Assembly (NCBI RefSeq): GCF_008831075.1
Contig: NZ_WBJX01000003.1
Location: 310,001 to 374,000, forward strand
Source: Pseudoclavibacter terrae
Lineage (GTDB): Bacteria > Actinomycetota > Actinomycetes > Actinomycetales > Microbacteriaceae
DNA length: 64,000 nucleotides
Direction: 5' to 3'
Below, piece by piece: positions 16,384 to 25,350 of the stretch. The notes under the pieces are model-generated. The model was given only the letters and a program-made list of their open reading frames with translations, was not told the origin of the DNA and did not search any database. Numbering within the stretch: the stretch's first letter is position 1; each line of letters opens with the position of its first letter. The translations under genes and the position numbers were made by a program.

Positions 16384-17840
16384 CTGCTCAGCACCGCCTT
16401 CATCACTTGCTGCCCAATCGTCGCCGCCAGGCCGTTGCCCGTCCCAGACTGTCCCATTCCGCCACCGTCTTCGAGCACTACCGCGACCGCGATCTGCGTA
16501 TCGCCTGATTCGGCGAATCCTGTGAACCACAGCGAGTACGGTTCGCCTTCGCCGTTCTCCGCGGTCCCTGTCTTCCCAGCCACGTTGATCCCGTCAATTC
16601 TTGCATTACTGGCGACGCCCGAGTTCACGCTTCCCTCCATCATCGACTGGAGTGATGCCGCAGTCTCCTCGCTGATGGCACGCCCGAAGCTCGAGATCTC
16701 GGGCCCCTGGATCTCCTGGAACGTCGGCGTCTGGATGCTCTCTACAAGCGAGGGGTTCATGACCTCGCCGCCGTTGGCGATTGCCGCAGAGATCATTGCG
16801 AACTGGAGTGGAGTCGCCCGCACGTCGAACTGGCCGAAGCCCGTGAGCGCGAGCTGCGCGTCGTCTTCCAGTGCGGTCGGATACGTGCTGGCGCTCGCCG
16901 TCATCGGCACCTCGAACTCGTGGTTGAAGCCGAAGGCCTCAGCCATCTCGCGCACGCGCTCGGCCCCGAGGTCCATGGCGAGCTGCGCGAACGGGACATT
17001 GCAGGACTGCTCGAGGGCGATGCGGAGATTCGTCGTGTCGCCGCTGCCGCATTTCGCGCCTGCTGAGGGGTTGTTCACGGAGACGTTGGTGCCGGGGAGC
17101 GTGAGGGTCGCGGGGTTGGGCAGCGGCGACTCGGCGGTCGCGAGACCGTCCTCGAGCGCCGCAGCGGCGACCACGAGCTTGAACACGGAGCCTGGCGGGT
17201 TCATGTCTCCGCCGATAGCTCGGTTCTGCAACGGGTCGTTCGGGTCCGACAGGAGCGCGTTGTATGCCTCGAGCACGCTTGTGGCGTCATGGCTCGCGAG
17301 AGCCGCAGGATCGTAGGTCGGGGTGGAGTACATCGCGAGGATCGCACCAGTTGCCGGGTCGGTTGCCACGACCGCGCCCTTGAGCTCGCCGAGCGCATCC
17401 GCCGCCGTCTGCTGGGCGACTGGGTCGATCGTCGTCTCGACGGCCGCGCCAGCAGGGTCCTGGCCCGTGAAGAGGCGCTCGAGTCCCTGGAAGAACTGGG
17501 TGTCGCTGTTGCCGGAGAGCTCGGGGTTGAGTGCGCCTTCGAGCCCGGTCGAGGCGCCGTCGACGGAGAAATGGCCCGTCACGGACGCGTACAGCGGCCC
17601 GTTCTCGTACAGACGCTGGTACTTGTACTCCGAGTCGACGGGGGTCGAGGACGCGATGGGCGTGCCGTTGACGAGGATCGGACCACGCTGGATCTCGAAG
17701 CTCTCCTCGCGGGTGCGGCTGTTGTTCGGGTCATCTCGCAGCGTCTCGGCCTGGAAGACCTGGATGCTCGTCGACGCCACGAACAAGGACATGAACATGA
17801 TCATGACGAGGACGCCGACCAGGCGGATGTTCTTGCTCAT
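16380..17840 (-). CDS. pbpA: Penicillin-binding protein A (peptidoglycan transpeptidase)
   Basis: A 486-residue class B penicillin-binding protein. A single N-terminal membrane anchor (about 7-27) is followed by a dimerisation region and the transpeptidase domain. Active-site motifs are in order: SxxK in PGSVFKLV, SxN in SCNVPF and KTGT in GKTGTAEN. It cross-links peptidoglycan outside the membrane and works with the SEDS protein RodA next to it. Its ATG overlaps the rodA stop and its stop overlaps pknA, so the block is translationally coupled. The kinases in the same operon are expected to regulate it. Confidence 0.94.
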   Translation of the reverse strand: MSKNIRLVGVLVMIMFMSLFVASTSIQVFQAETLRDDPNNSRTREESFEIQRGPILVNGTPIASSTPVDSEYKYQRLYENGPLYASVTGHFSVDGASTGLEGALNPELSGNSDTQFFQGLERLFTGQDPAGAAVETTIDPVAQQTAADALGELKGAVVATDPATGAILAMYSTPTYDPAALASHDATSVLEAYNALLSDPNDPLQNRAIGGDMNPPGSVFKLVVAAAALEDGLATAESPLPNPATLTLPGTNVSVNNPSAGAKCGSGDTTNLRIALEQSCNVPFAQLAMDLGAERVREMAEAFGFNHEFEVPMTASASTYPTALEDDAQLALTGFGQFDVRATPLQFAMISAAIANGGEVMNPSLVESIQTPTFQEIQGPEISSFGRAISEETAASLQSMMEGSVNSGVASNARIDGINVAGKTGTAENGEGEPYSLWFTGFAESGDTQIAVAVVLEDGGGMGQSGTGNGLAATIGQQVMKAVLSR

Positions 17841-19246
17841 TCGTCGATCGCCTCCGTCGGCACGTTACGCACGGTGTCGCTCAGTCTCAGCAGGATGGCG
17901 ACGATGATCCAGTTGGCGAGCAGGCTCGAGCCGCCGGCCGCCATGAACGGCATGGTGAGGCCCGTCAGCGGGATGACGCGCATCACGCCGCCCGCGACCA
18001 CGAACACCTGGAGGGCGATCGTGAACGCGAGCCCGGTCGCGAGGAGACGGCCGAAGTCGTCGACGCCCTGCTGGCCGATGCGGAACCCGCGGGCCACGAA
18101 GATCACGAAGAGCAGGAGTACGACGAAGATGCCGGCCATGCCGAGCTCCTCGCCGATGGCCGCGATGATGAAGTCGCTTGACGCGAGCGGGGTGGTTCCC
18201 GGGCTGCCGGAGCCGAGGCCCTTGCCGATGAGGCCGCCAGCTGCGAGGCCGAAGAGGCCCGTCACGAGCTGGTAGCTGCCGCCGTCTGCCTCGTACATCT
18301 CCTGGTCGAACGGGTCGAGCCAGGCGTGCACTCGGAACTCGACGTAGCCGAGCGTGTTGGCCGCGATGAGCGCGCCGCCGATGAACAGGCCGAGGCCGAT
18401 GAGCACCCACGACAGGCGACCGGTCGAGACGAAAACCATGACGAGGAACAGGCCGAAGTAGAGCAGCGAGGTGCCGAGGTCACGCTGGAAGACGAGCACG
18501 CCCATGCAGACGGCCCAGACGACCAGGATCGGGCCGAGGTCCCTGATGCGCGGGAAGCGCATCCACAGGAACTTCTTGCCGACGACGGAGAGCGAGTCCC
18601 GCGCCGTCACGAGATAGCCGGCGAAGAAGATCGCCAGGGCGATCTTCGCGATCTCGCCGGGCTGGAACGAGAAGCCGGCGATGCTGATCCACACGCGCGC
18701 AGCCACGTCGGTGCGCCCGAGGCCAGGGATGAGCGGCAGCAGGAGCAGGACGATGGCCACGGCCATGAACACGTACGTGTAGCGCTGCAGGACCCGGTGG
18801 TTCTTCAGGGCGATGAGCACGGCGATGGCGACGCCGACGGCCAGCATCGTCAGCACGATCTGCTGCGTCGACGGAGTCCAGAAGACGCCCTCGAGGTTGG
18901 GGTTGCCGAGGTCGATCCGGTAGATCATCGCGATGCCGAGGCCGTTGAGCACCGCCGCGATGGGCAGGATGAAGGGGTCGGCGCCAGGAGCACGGAAGCG
19001 CAGGACGATGTTCACACCGAGTGTGAGGGCCCCGATGATGGCCGAGAGGGTCACGACGTTGAAGTCGAAGGTGCCACGCACGCCGAGCTGCACGAGCAGC
19101 AGCGCGGAGAAGTTGATGATGAAGGCGAAGACCAGCAGGCCGAGCTCCATGTTGCGGAGCCCCTGCCCGGTCTTGCGGGGCGCGCCGGGCACGACGGGCG
19201 CCTGCTCGCGGGCCCCGCTCCGGAACGGGCTACTCAGGGACGGCAT
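17837..19246 (-). CDS. rodA: SEDS peptidoglycan glycosyltransferase (RodA/FtsW family)
   Basis: A 469-residue polytopic protein of the FtsW/RodA/SpoVE family with about twelve membrane segments. It shows the family segments around QPGEIAKIALAIFFAGYL and the C-terminal LPFMAAGGSS-like stretch. It polymerises lipid II into glycan strands together with PbpA. The ATG at 19244-19246 starts 17 bases before the end of pstP; the extended frame to 19288 would overlap pstP more and adds no family sequence. Position between pstP and pbpA is the canonical one. Confidence 0.92.
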   Translation of the reverse strand: MPSLSSPFRSGAREQAPVVPGAPRKTGQGLRNMELGLLVFAFIINFSALLLVQLGVRGTFDFNVVTLSAIIGALTLGVNIVLRFRAPGADPFILPIAAVLNGLGIAMIYRIDLGNPNLEGVFWTPSTQQIVLTMLAVGVAIAVLIALKNHRVLQRYTYVFMAVAIVLLLLPLIPGLGRTDVAARVWISIAGFSFQPGEIAKIALAIFFAGYLVTARDSLSVVGKKFLWMRFPRIRDLGPILVVWAVCMGVLVFQRDLGTSLLYFGLFLVMVFVSTGRLSWVLIGLGLFIGGALIAANTLGYVEFRVHAWLDPFDQEMYEADGGSYQLVTGLFGLAAGGLIGKGLGSGSPGTTPLASSDFIIAAIGEELGMAGIFVVLLLFVIFVARGFRIGQQGVDDFGRLLATGLAFTIALQVFVVAGGVMRVIPLTGLTMPFMAAGGSSLLANWIIVAILLRLSDTVRNVPTEAIDE

Positions 19247-20480
19247 CTCGAAGCCGTTCCACGATCTCGTTGGCCGCCTCGCGGTCACCGGCGCTGATCG
19301 TTCTGTCGACCTGCGACTGCTGGTACTCGGGCAGTGAGGAGATCTTGATGTCGGTCGTCTCGGTCAGCTCGTGCAGCGTGATCGGTCCGATGCCCTGCTG
19401 CACGCCCTGGTAGATGGCCACATAGCCGACGTTCTCGCCGACGTAGTACTGCTGCTGCGTCCAGTTGTAGGCGAAGAGGCCCGCACCGGCGACTGCCGCG
19501 ATGAAGACGATGGACGCGGCAAGCCACGAGAACTGCCGGACGCGCTTGCGCCGCTTGTCCTCGGCGATCAGCTCCTGGAGTGCCTCGTCGCTGAAGGGCA
19601 CGAACTCCTCGTCCTGCGGGCGAGGCGCGGGACGGCGCAGCGGATGCAGGATCGACGGGATGATCTGGTTGCTGCGCTTCTGCAGGTTCGCGGAGTAGCG
19701 CAGCGGGTTCGCAGCCGAGCCGACGACACGCGTCTTCATCGGCTCGAGCGGTGCCGTTCCGATCTCCAGCAGCACGACCGTCACGTTGTCCGGCGCCCCG
19801 TTGTCGAGCGCCAGCTGCACGAGGTCGTCGCTGATCTCACGGCTCGACTCGTCCATGCGAGCCAGCGTCCGCTCGATCTGCGACTCGTCGACGTAGCTGG
19901 AGAGGCCGTCGGAGCAGAGCAGCCAGCGGTCGCCCTCCTGGATGTCGAACACCTCGGTGTCGACATCCGGTCGCGTCTCGACGTCGCCGAGCACACGCAT
20001 GAGCACCGAGCGTCTCGGATGCGTGAGCGCCTCTTCCGGCGTGATGCGGCCAGCATCCACGAGTCGCTGCACGAACGTGTGGTCGACCGTCATCTGCACG
20101 AGGGAGCCGTCGCGGAAGCGGTACACCCGCGAGTCGCCGATGTGGGCGAGCACCAGGGACTCGCCGACGAGGCTCAGGGCGCTCACCGTCGTGCCCATGC
20201 CGCGAAGCTCGCTGTGCTCCTCGACCGCCCCCGCGATGAGCGAGTTCGCATCGAGCAGCATCTCCGTCATGGCGTGCTGGGCGTCGTCGGTGCCTGCGTA
20301 CTGCTCGTCGTTCTCGGCGAAGTGCTTCACGGCGATCGCGCTCGCGACATCGCCGCCCGCGTGTCCGCCCATGCCGTCGGCCACGACGAACAGGTGGGTT
20401 CCGACGAACCCGGAGTCCTGGTTGTTGCTCCTGACCTTGCCGACGTGTGACACGGCGCCGGCGCGCGCGATGACCAGCAT
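19230..20480 (-). CDS. pstP: PP2C-family Ser/Thr phosphatase PstP
   Basis: A 416-residue protein. The cytoplasmic PP2C catalytic domain (residues 1-235) has the metal-binding motifs VADGMGGHAGG, HIGDSRVYRFRDG, LLCSDGLS and GAPDNVTVV. A linker, one membrane segment (about 307-330) and a small extracellular region of about 85 residues follow. PstP reverses phosphorylation by PknA and PknB. The start at 20478-20480 gives MLVIARAGAVSHVGKVRSNNQD, the normal PP2C N-terminus; the longer frame lies within fhaB. It follows fhaB by 2 bases. Confidence 0.94.
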   Translation of the reverse strand: MLVIARAGAVSHVGKVRSNNQDSGFVGTHLFVVADGMGGHAGGDVASAIAVKHFAENDEQYAGTDDAQHAMTEMLLDANSLIAGAVEEHSELRGMGTTVSALSLVGESLVLAHIGDSRVYRFRDGSLVQMTVDHTFVQRLVDAGRITPEEALTHPRRSVLMRVLGDVETRPDVDTEVFDIQEGDRWLLCSDGLSSYVDESQIERTLARMDESSREISDDLVQLALDNGAPDNVTVVLLEIGTAPLEPMKTRVVGSAANPLRYSANLQKRSNQIIPSILHPLRRPAPRPQDEEFVPFSDEALQELIAEDKRRKRVRQFSWLAASIVFIAAVAGAGLFAYNWTQQQYYVGENVGYVAIYQGVQQGIGPITLHELTETTDIKISSLPEYQQSQVDRTISAGDREAANEIVERLRDAVPE

Positions 20481-20482
20481 GC

Positions 20483-21061
20483 CTATCGCAGCTCGAACGT
20501 CGTCGTCCCGATGCGGACAGGGGTGCCGATGGGAACGTGGGTCGGCTGCGAGACTCGCTTGCCGTTCACGTACGTGCCGTTCGTGGAGTCGAGGTCCTGC
20601 ACCATCCACGCGTCGTTCCAGAGCAGGAGGCGCGCGTGGTGCGTCGAGCTGTAGTCGTCCTGGATGACGAGGTCGGAGTCGCCGGAGCGGCCGATCGAGA
20701 GCGGCTCGCTGCGGAGGGTGAGCTCGGTGCCTCGCTTCGGGCCGGAGGTGATGACGAGCTTGCTCGGCCGCTCGGAGCGTGCGGATGCGCTCGGCACCGG
20801 GGTGGATGGGCGCTGGACCGCCTCGGTCGGGTCGCTGGGCGCCTGCGATCGGACGGGAGCCGGTGCCGCCGGGGCTGGCGCACTGTCGTCGTCTGCCGAG
20901 GCGAAGACCTGCTGGCGGGACTTCTCCATCGCCTGCTTGTACGCGGAGGAGCGCGTACCGAAGAGGTCGCTGCGGAGCGAGTAGATGACGGAGAAGACGA
21001 AGATCCAGAGCGCCGCGAGGAAGGCGAGGCGAAGGACGAGGAGGGTCAGCTCACTGGTCAT
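20483..21061 (-). CDS. fhaB: FHA-domain membrane protein FhaB (FipA-like)
   Basis: A 192-residue protein with an N-terminal membrane segment (about 6-28), a Pro/Ala/Ser-rich linker and a C-terminal FHA domain (about 105-190). The phosphothreonine-binding motifs are visible as IGRSGDSDL, SSTHHARL and LDSTNGTYVNG. FhaB/FipA is a substrate of PknA/PknB and links phosphorylation to FtsZ/FtsQ in mycobacteria. The start overlaps the fhaA stop by four bases. Confidence 0.93.
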   Translation of the reverse strand: MTSELTLLVLRLAFLAALWIFVFSVIYSLRSDLFGTRSSAYKQAMEKSRQQVFASADDDSAPAPAAPAPVRSQAPSDPTEAVQRPSTPVPSASARSERPSKLVITSGPKRGTELTLRSEPLSIGRSGDSDLVIQDDYSSTHHARLLLWNDAWMVQDLDSTNGTYVNGKRVSQPTHVPIGTPVRIGTTTFELR

Positions 21062-21768
21062 GTTCTGCCTCCCTGTCGAGGGAGGTACCCGGTGTCGTCA
21101 CTCGGGTCGGCCTGGGGGATCACCCGGAACACAATACGGTGACGACCGATCTGGATCGTCGAATCGGGCTCGAGACCCGCCTGCGAGATGGATCGGCCGT
21201 TGACCTTCGTGCCGTTCGTCGAGCCGAGATCGCGGATGCCCGCACGCTTCCCGTCCCACACGACTTCCGCGTGCTTGCGGGAGGCACCCGTGTCCGCGAT
21301 CGTGATGTCAGCTTCCGAGCCTCGACCGATGACGGTGGAGCCGATGCCCACATGGATGCGCTCCCCGTCGACGTCGAGGATCGGCGCCCAGGCGACCTGC
21401 CCCTGAACGCTGCGCGAATCGACCTCGATGCGCCCCTCGGAGAGCGAGTCGTTCTCCAGGAACTTGATGCTGAGTCCGCCGGAGAACTGGTAGCCCTGCT
21501 TCGCCGCATGCTGTTCGACGACGCGCATGAGCTCATCCTGGATGCCGGCGATCTGCGAGATGCGCGTGTAGTCGACCTGCGACATCTGCACGTTGAAGCG
21601 ATTCGGGACGAGCACGCGGTCGCGCGTGACGACCGACGCCCTGGTGTCCATCTCGCGTTTCAGCGCAGCGCTGATCTCGACGGGCTGGAGCCCAGAGCGG
21701 AAGGTCTTCGCGAACGCGCCGTTGAAGACACGCTCGAGCCCACGCTCAAATCTGTCGAGGATTCCCAC
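21058..21768 (-). CDS. fhaA: FHA-domain protein FhaA with DUF3662 N-terminus
   Basis: A 236-residue cytoplasmic protein. Residues 1-115 form the DUF3662 domain (GILDRFERGLERVFNGAFAK is its conserved start), and residues 150-230 the FHA domain (GRGSEADITI, SRKHAEV, LGSTNGTKVNG). FhaA binds phosphorylated Thr on PknB or MviN/FhaB and helps control peptidoglycan synthesis. The GTG at 21766-21768 is chosen because AGGAG lies about 6 bases upstream and because family members begin at this GILDRFE segment. It is the first gene of the seven-gene minus-strand operon; the promoter should lie within 21769-22002. Confidence 0.93.
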   Translation of the reverse strand: MGILDRFERGLERVFNGAFAKTFRSGLQPVEISAALKREMDTRASVVTRDRVLVPNRFNVQMSQVDYTRISQIAGIQDELMRVVEQHAAKQGYQFSGGLSIKFLENDSLSEGRIEVDSRSVQGQVAWAPILDVDGERIHVGIGSTVIGRGSEADITIADTGASRKHAEVVWDGKRAGIRDLGSTNGTKVNGRSISQAGLEPDSTIQIGRHRIVFRVIPQADPSDDTGYLPRQGGRT

Positions 21769-22002
21769 ATGACTCCTGGTTCTCAAGGGCACGCCGCAGC
21801 CCGCACCGGGTGGCGCGAATCTGTTTCATGCTAACGGCACTGGGCTGGATGTCCGACTTCGGGCGCCTTCCTGTGGGCGGCCAATGGAGTTTCGGTGGCC
21901 CAGTCGGTCGGCTCGGGCGGCGATTTTGGCGGGGTTCTCCGGCGCGCACCCACGGGTCGGTTTCGCAGACGGGGGAAGTGTCTGGTAATCTCTCGGAGGT
22001 TG

Positions 22003-22087
22003 GCGCGAGTGGCGGAATTGGCAGACGCGCACGGTTCAGGTCCGTGTGCCTTCGGGTGTGGGGGTTCAAGTCCCCCCTCGCGCACCA
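22003..22087 (+). tRNA. tRNA-Leu (anticodon CAG)
   Basis: An 85-base class II tRNA. The acceptor stem pairs GCGCGAG with CTCGCGC, followed by A and an encoded CCA. The anticodon stem CACGG/CCGTG encloses the loop TTCAGGT with anticodon CAG at 22037-22039. A long variable arm and a T arm GGGGG-TTCAAGT-CCCCC complete the cloverleaf. It reads CUG, the major leucine codon in high-GC genomes. A terminator with a UUCG loop follows. Confidence 0.97.
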
Positions 22088-22121
22088 GCATCCCAGAGCA
22101 GGTCACCTGCATCGGGAGCAC

Positions 22122-22153
22122 AGAACCCCCGGAACTTCGGTTCCGGGGGTTCT
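22122..22153 (+). terminator. Terminator after tRNA-Leu
   Basis: Perfect 14-base stem (22122-22135 with 22140-22153) closed by the very stable tetraloop TTCG, 35 bases past the tRNA. It ends tRNA transcription before the MFS leader. Confidence 0.88.
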
Positions 22154-22207
22154 GTCGTTCAGCGGCGGCTTGACGCGCCAGCACTTATGTGGACTCGCAA
22201 GTCTTGC

Positions 22208-22319
22208 TACAGTTGCCGATCTGTCGAGCGTCGCCGCTCGGGTAGGTCGAGGCGGCGACGTCCTCGGTCCGAGGCTTGAAACCTCCAGCACTCGCTTTCT
22301 GAGAACCTGGAGGGTTTTC
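22208..22319 (+). promoter_or_regulatory. Structured leader that covers the ribosome binding site of the MFS gene
   Basis: A possible -10 TACAGT (22208-22213) would start an RNA near 22220. The leader then holds a perfect 9-base stem (22229-22237 with 22252-22260), a 5-base stem (22262-22266 with 22270-22274), and a 7-base stem CCTCCAG (22282-22288) with CTGGAGG (22307-22313). The last one buries the Shine-Dalgarno GGAGG of the TTG start at 22320 and is followed by TTTTCTT. It could act as a translational switch or an attenuator. I do not recognise a known riboswitch class. Confidence 0.5.
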
Positions 22320-23801
22320 TTGTCTCTTGACGCGTCTTCCGTCGCCCGCGCATCCGCGCCACGCACTGTTTCCAAATGGTGGGCACTCGCTGTGCTCGCG
22401 CTCACCCAGCTCGTCGTCGTCCTCGACGGCACGATCGTCACGATCGCCCTGCCGCAGGCCCAGGTCGACCTCGGCCTCACCGATGTGCAGCGCCAGTGGG
22501 TCGTCACGGCCTACGCGCTGGTCTTCGGCGCGCTCCTTCTTCTCGGCGGCCGCATCGCCGACTACTGGGGCCGCAAGCGCGCCTTCCTCGTCGGCATGAT
22601 CGGCTTCGGCGCCGCCTCCGTCTACGGCGGCTTCGCGCAGAACGCCTTCGACCTCATCCTGGCTCGCGGCCTGCAGGGACTGTTCGCTGCACTCCTCGCC
22701 CCGGCCGCGCTCGCCCTGCTCACGGTCAGCTTCCCGTCGGGCAAGGACCGAACCACCGCCTTCGCGGTGTTCGGCGCCATCGGCGGAAGCGGCGCAGCGG
22801 TCGGGCTCGTCCTCGGCGGGGCGCTCACCGAGTTCGCCAGCTGGAGGTGGTGCCTGCTCGTCAACGTCTTCTTCGTCATCGCCGGTGTCATCGGCGCGCT
22901 CATCGTGCTCAAGGAGAGCAAGGCAGAGGGCGACAACACCTACGACCTGTGGGGAACGCTCACCGTGTCGCTCGGCCTCGGCTCGCTCGTCTACGGCTTC
23001 AGCCTCGCCGAAGAAGGCTGGGGTTCGCTCGGCACCATCGGCTTCCTCGCGCTCGGGGTCGTGCTGCTCGCCGCCTTCGTGTGGATCGAGACGCGCGTCG
23101 CCCAGCCGCTGCTCCCGCTCCGGGTCGTCCTCGACCGGATTCGCGGCGGGGCATTCCTCATCCAGGCCGTCATCGGCAGCGTGCTCATCGGCGCGACCAT
23201 GTACCTCGCGCTGCACCTGCAGATCGTCATGGGCATGGAGCCACTCGTCGCCGGGCTCGCGAACGTCGCGATGACGGTGGTCATCCTCGCCTGCGTGCCC
23301 GTCTGCGCACGCCTGCTCCCGAAGTTCGGCCCGCGTCCGTTCATGATCGTCGGCCCGATCATCGTCGCCGGCGGACTCCTGCTGCTCTCCGGCGTGACCG
23401 TCGACGGCGGCTACGTCACGCACATCCTGCCCGGACTCGTACTGCTCGGCATCGGCCTCGCCATGATCTTCGTGCCCCTGCAGAACCTCGCACTCACGGG
23501 CGTCGAACCGCACGACGCCGGCGCAGCGGCGGCGACCGTCAACTCCACCATGCAGATCGGCGGCTCGATCGGCCTCTCGGTCTTCACCGTCTTCTACGCG
23601 AACGCGGCCGCCGCAGGTCTCGAAGCTGGCGAACCCCAGCTGCAGGCCTTCACGAACGGCTACTCGGCCGTGTTCCTCGCGGCGGCTGGCGCCATGCTCA
23701 TCGCAGCGCTCATCGCCGGGTTCATGATCAGGGGCACCAAGGAGCGCCCGCTCGTGCAGCAGGACTCCGAAGGGCAGGACACGCTCGTCTCCATGCACTG
23801 A
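22320..23801 (+). CDS. MFS drug exporter, DHA2 (EmrB/QacA) family
   Basis: A 493-residue transporter with 14 membrane segments. DHA2 hallmarks are present: LVVVLDGTIVTIALPQ in the first helix (motif D1), GGRIADYWGRKRAF between helices 2 and 3 (motif A), and a helix-5 motif C-like stretch. These proton antiporters pump out drugs or dyes. The TTG at 22320 is chosen because GGAGGG lies about 6 bases upstream and no other in-frame start fits before the first helix. Expression is probably limited by the leader hairpin that masks this site. The gene is followed by an unusual 17-base inverted repeat. Confidence 0.9.
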   Translation: MSLDASSVARASAPRTVSKWWALAVLALTQLVVVLDGTIVTIALPQAQVDLGLTDVQRQWVVTAYALVFGALLLLGGRIADYWGRKRAFLVGMIGFGAASVYGGFAQNAFDLILARGLQGLFAALLAPAALALLTVSFPSGKDRTTAFAVFGAIGGSGAAVGLVLGGALTEFASWRWCLLVNVFFVIAGVIGALIVLKESKAEGDNTYDLWGTLTVSLGLGSLVYGFSLAEEGWGSLGTIGFLALGVVLLAAFVWIETRVAQPLLPLRVVLDRIRGGAFLIQAVIGSVLIGATMYLALHLQIVMGMEPLVAGLANVAMTVVILACVPVCARLLPKFGPRPFMIVGPIIVAGGLLLLSGVTVDGGYVTHILPGLVLLGIGLAMIFVPLQNLALTGVEPHDAGAAAATVNSTMQIGGSIGLSVFTVFYANAAAAGLEAGEPQLQAFTNGYSAVFLAAAGAMLIAALIAGFMIRGTKERPLVQQDSEGQDTLVSMH

Positions 23802-23850
23802 GTCCGTTCGGGCTCCAGCGGACGGGCCCCGGGTCCGGTCGCTCTTGAGG

Positions 23851-23930
23851 CTGACCAACATCAGTGCGATATCGGGCGTTCTGGTGCGACATGCGCGCCT
23901 GAAGCGAAGCAGTGCACTGATGTTGGTCAG
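23851..23930. repeat. 80-base element bounded by 17-base inverted repeats
   Basis: CTGACCAACATCAGTGC (23851-23867) recurs as its exact reverse complement at 23914-23930, with 46 bases between. It lies between the convergent MFS and GH13 genes. No flanking direct repeat and no T tract are seen. It could be a large-loop terminator or a small non-autonomous element. Confidence 0.6.
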
Positions 23931-23976
23931 TCATTCGGTGGAACGCACGACTGAGCTCCGTGGCCGGCCGCGGCAG

Positions 23977-25251
23977 CTAGCCGGCGTCACTCCAGCGCTC
24001 GAGGCCGTGGCCACTGACCTCTCGGCCTCCGAGCTGCACAGCGTCGTCGCCGAGATTGACCGCGAGCTTCGCGAGTTCGCCGTCAGCACCCTCGGCGACG
24101 AAGAGCGCCGCCGTGTTCGAGAGGTCCTCCGAGCGGATGCTCGCCGTCGCGAGCCACGGGTGCTGGCGCCGGAACGCGATCGCGTCACGGTGGGCCTGCG
24201 AGTAGGGGTTCTCAGGCCACTCGCCAGGGTCAGCCGGGAACTCTGGACGGATGGCGTCGTCTCCACCCTCGCGCTCCTCCTTGACCGCTTCGAGCCCGCG
24301 CTCGTCACCCGCGTACACGCTGGGGGCGCCGGGGAAGAAGAACAGCATGGCGACGGCCGCGGCGTGATTGCGCTCGTCGTCGATGGCGCTCGCGATGCGC
24401 GTCACGTCGTGGTTGCCGAGGAACGTCATCGGCAGGAAGTGCGCCACGAAGTCGTTGTGGCGCTGCAGCGACCAGTCGAGCTCGAAGAGATTCTGCTCCT
24501 GCACGGACGAGCGCAGCGCCTTCCACAGCTCGTACTGCGTGACCGAGTCGAGCCCCGAGTCGGCGACGTATCCCTCGTAGTCCCCGTGGATGACCTCGCC
24601 CAGGAACCACGCGTCGGGGAAGCGCTCGCGCAGCGGGTCGATCGCCGAGCGCCAGAAGAGCGGACTCACGGCGTAGGCGGCATCGAGGCGCCACCCGTCG
24701 GCGCCTCGCTCCAGCCAGTGCGCCATGACGCCGGAGACGTACTCGATGACCTCGGGATGCTGATGATTCAGCACAACGAGCGCGTCGTGGCCCTCGAACA
24801 CATCCACGGTGAGCCCGTCGACCTCGCGTGCATCCGAGCCCCTGGCGAACCTGGCGGCCGCGGCGGAATCGGGCCCGGCCTCGACCGCCTCGCGCCACCA
24901 GGGATGGTCACGGCCGACGTGATTGAAGACGCCATCGAGGAGCACGCGGATGCCGCGCTCGCGGCACGCGGCGACGAGGGCGTCGAAGTCGGCGTCGTCG
25001 CCGAGCCGAGGGTCGACGCGCAGATGGTCGACCGTGTCGTAGCCGTGCGTCTGCGATGCGAAGACGGGACCGAGGAGCAGGCCGTTGAGCCCGAGGCCGA
25101 CAAGCTCGTCGAGCCAGGCGGTGATGCGGTCGAGGCGATGCTCAACGGGTCCGTGCGGGTCGCCGCCGGTCGTGTCCGCGCCCACGAACCCGAGCGGGTA
25201 CACGTGCCACCACAGGGCGGTCTGCGGCCAGGACTGAGGAGCTGAGGTCAT
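23977..25251 (-). CDS. GH13-family glycosidase (alpha-amylase type)
   Basis: A 424-residue cytoplasmic (alpha/beta)8 GH13 enzyme with no signal peptide. The four conserved regions are visible: DGVFNH (I), GWRLDAA with the nucleophile Asp (II), FLGEVIHG with the acid/base Glu (III) and FLGNHDV (IV). A short beta C-domain follows. It is likely to act on alpha-glucans, maltooligosaccharides or sucrose-like sugars; specificity cannot be read. TAGCCT lies 6 bases before the ATG, and a dyad overlaps it. It is divergent from an aldose epimerase gene, suggesting a small sugar-use unit. Confidence 0.86.
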   Translation of the reverse strand: MTSAPQSWPQTALWWHVYPLGFVGADTTGGDPHGPVEHRLDRITAWLDELVGLGLNGLLLGPVFASQTHGYDTVDHLRVDPRLGDDADFDALVAACRERGIRVLLDGVFNHVGRDHPWWREAVEAGPDSAAAARFARGSDAREVDGLTVDVFEGHDALVVLNHQHPEVIEYVSGVMAHWLERGADGWRLDAAYAVSPLFWRSAIDPLRERFPDAWFLGEVIHGDYEGYVADSGLDSVTQYELWKALRSSVQEQNLFELDWSLQRHNDFVAHFLPMTFLGNHDVTRIASAIDDERNHAAAVAMLFFFPGAPSVYAGDERGLEAVKEEREGGDDAIRPEFPADPGEWPENPYSQAHRDAIAFRRQHPWLATASIRSEDLSNTAALFVAEGADGELAKLAVNLGDDAVQLGGREVSGHGLERWSDAG

Positions 25252-25271
25252 CGCCTCAGGCTAGTGAGGCG
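25252..25271 (-). promoter_or_regulatory. Dyad over the GH13 gene promoter
   Basis: CGCCTCA (25252-25258) and TGAGGCG (25265-25271) form a 7-base inverted repeat directly next to the GH13 start codon. It overlaps the likely -10 TAGCCT (25258-25263, minus strand) and could be an operator or an initiation hairpin. Confidence 0.35.
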
Positions 25272-25350
25272 GGCTGTGAGCGCCCCATCCGAGTCGGCGT
25301 GAAAGACTGCCAGTCGTCCTTCCCCTGACAGCACCGAGGAGTCCCCACCG

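Noticed and set aside
16384-16530. Longer N-terminus for pknA
   Set aside because: It would run through the end of pbpA; the ATG at 16383 overlapping the pbpA stop fits the family start.
22187-22279. Arg-rich 30-residue upstream reading frame before the MFS gene, ending just ahead of the hairpin that hides its ribosome site
   Set aside because: No Shine-Dalgarno or -10 at the right distance from its ATG, and the best -10 (TACAGT at 22208) would start RNA inside it. Kept only as a remote alternative to the structured-leader model.
22185-23861. 558-codon frame antisense to the MFS exporter
   Set aside because: Asp/Glu/Arg/His-rich shadow translation with no recognisable domain; the sense strand encodes a clear 14-helix DHA2 protein.
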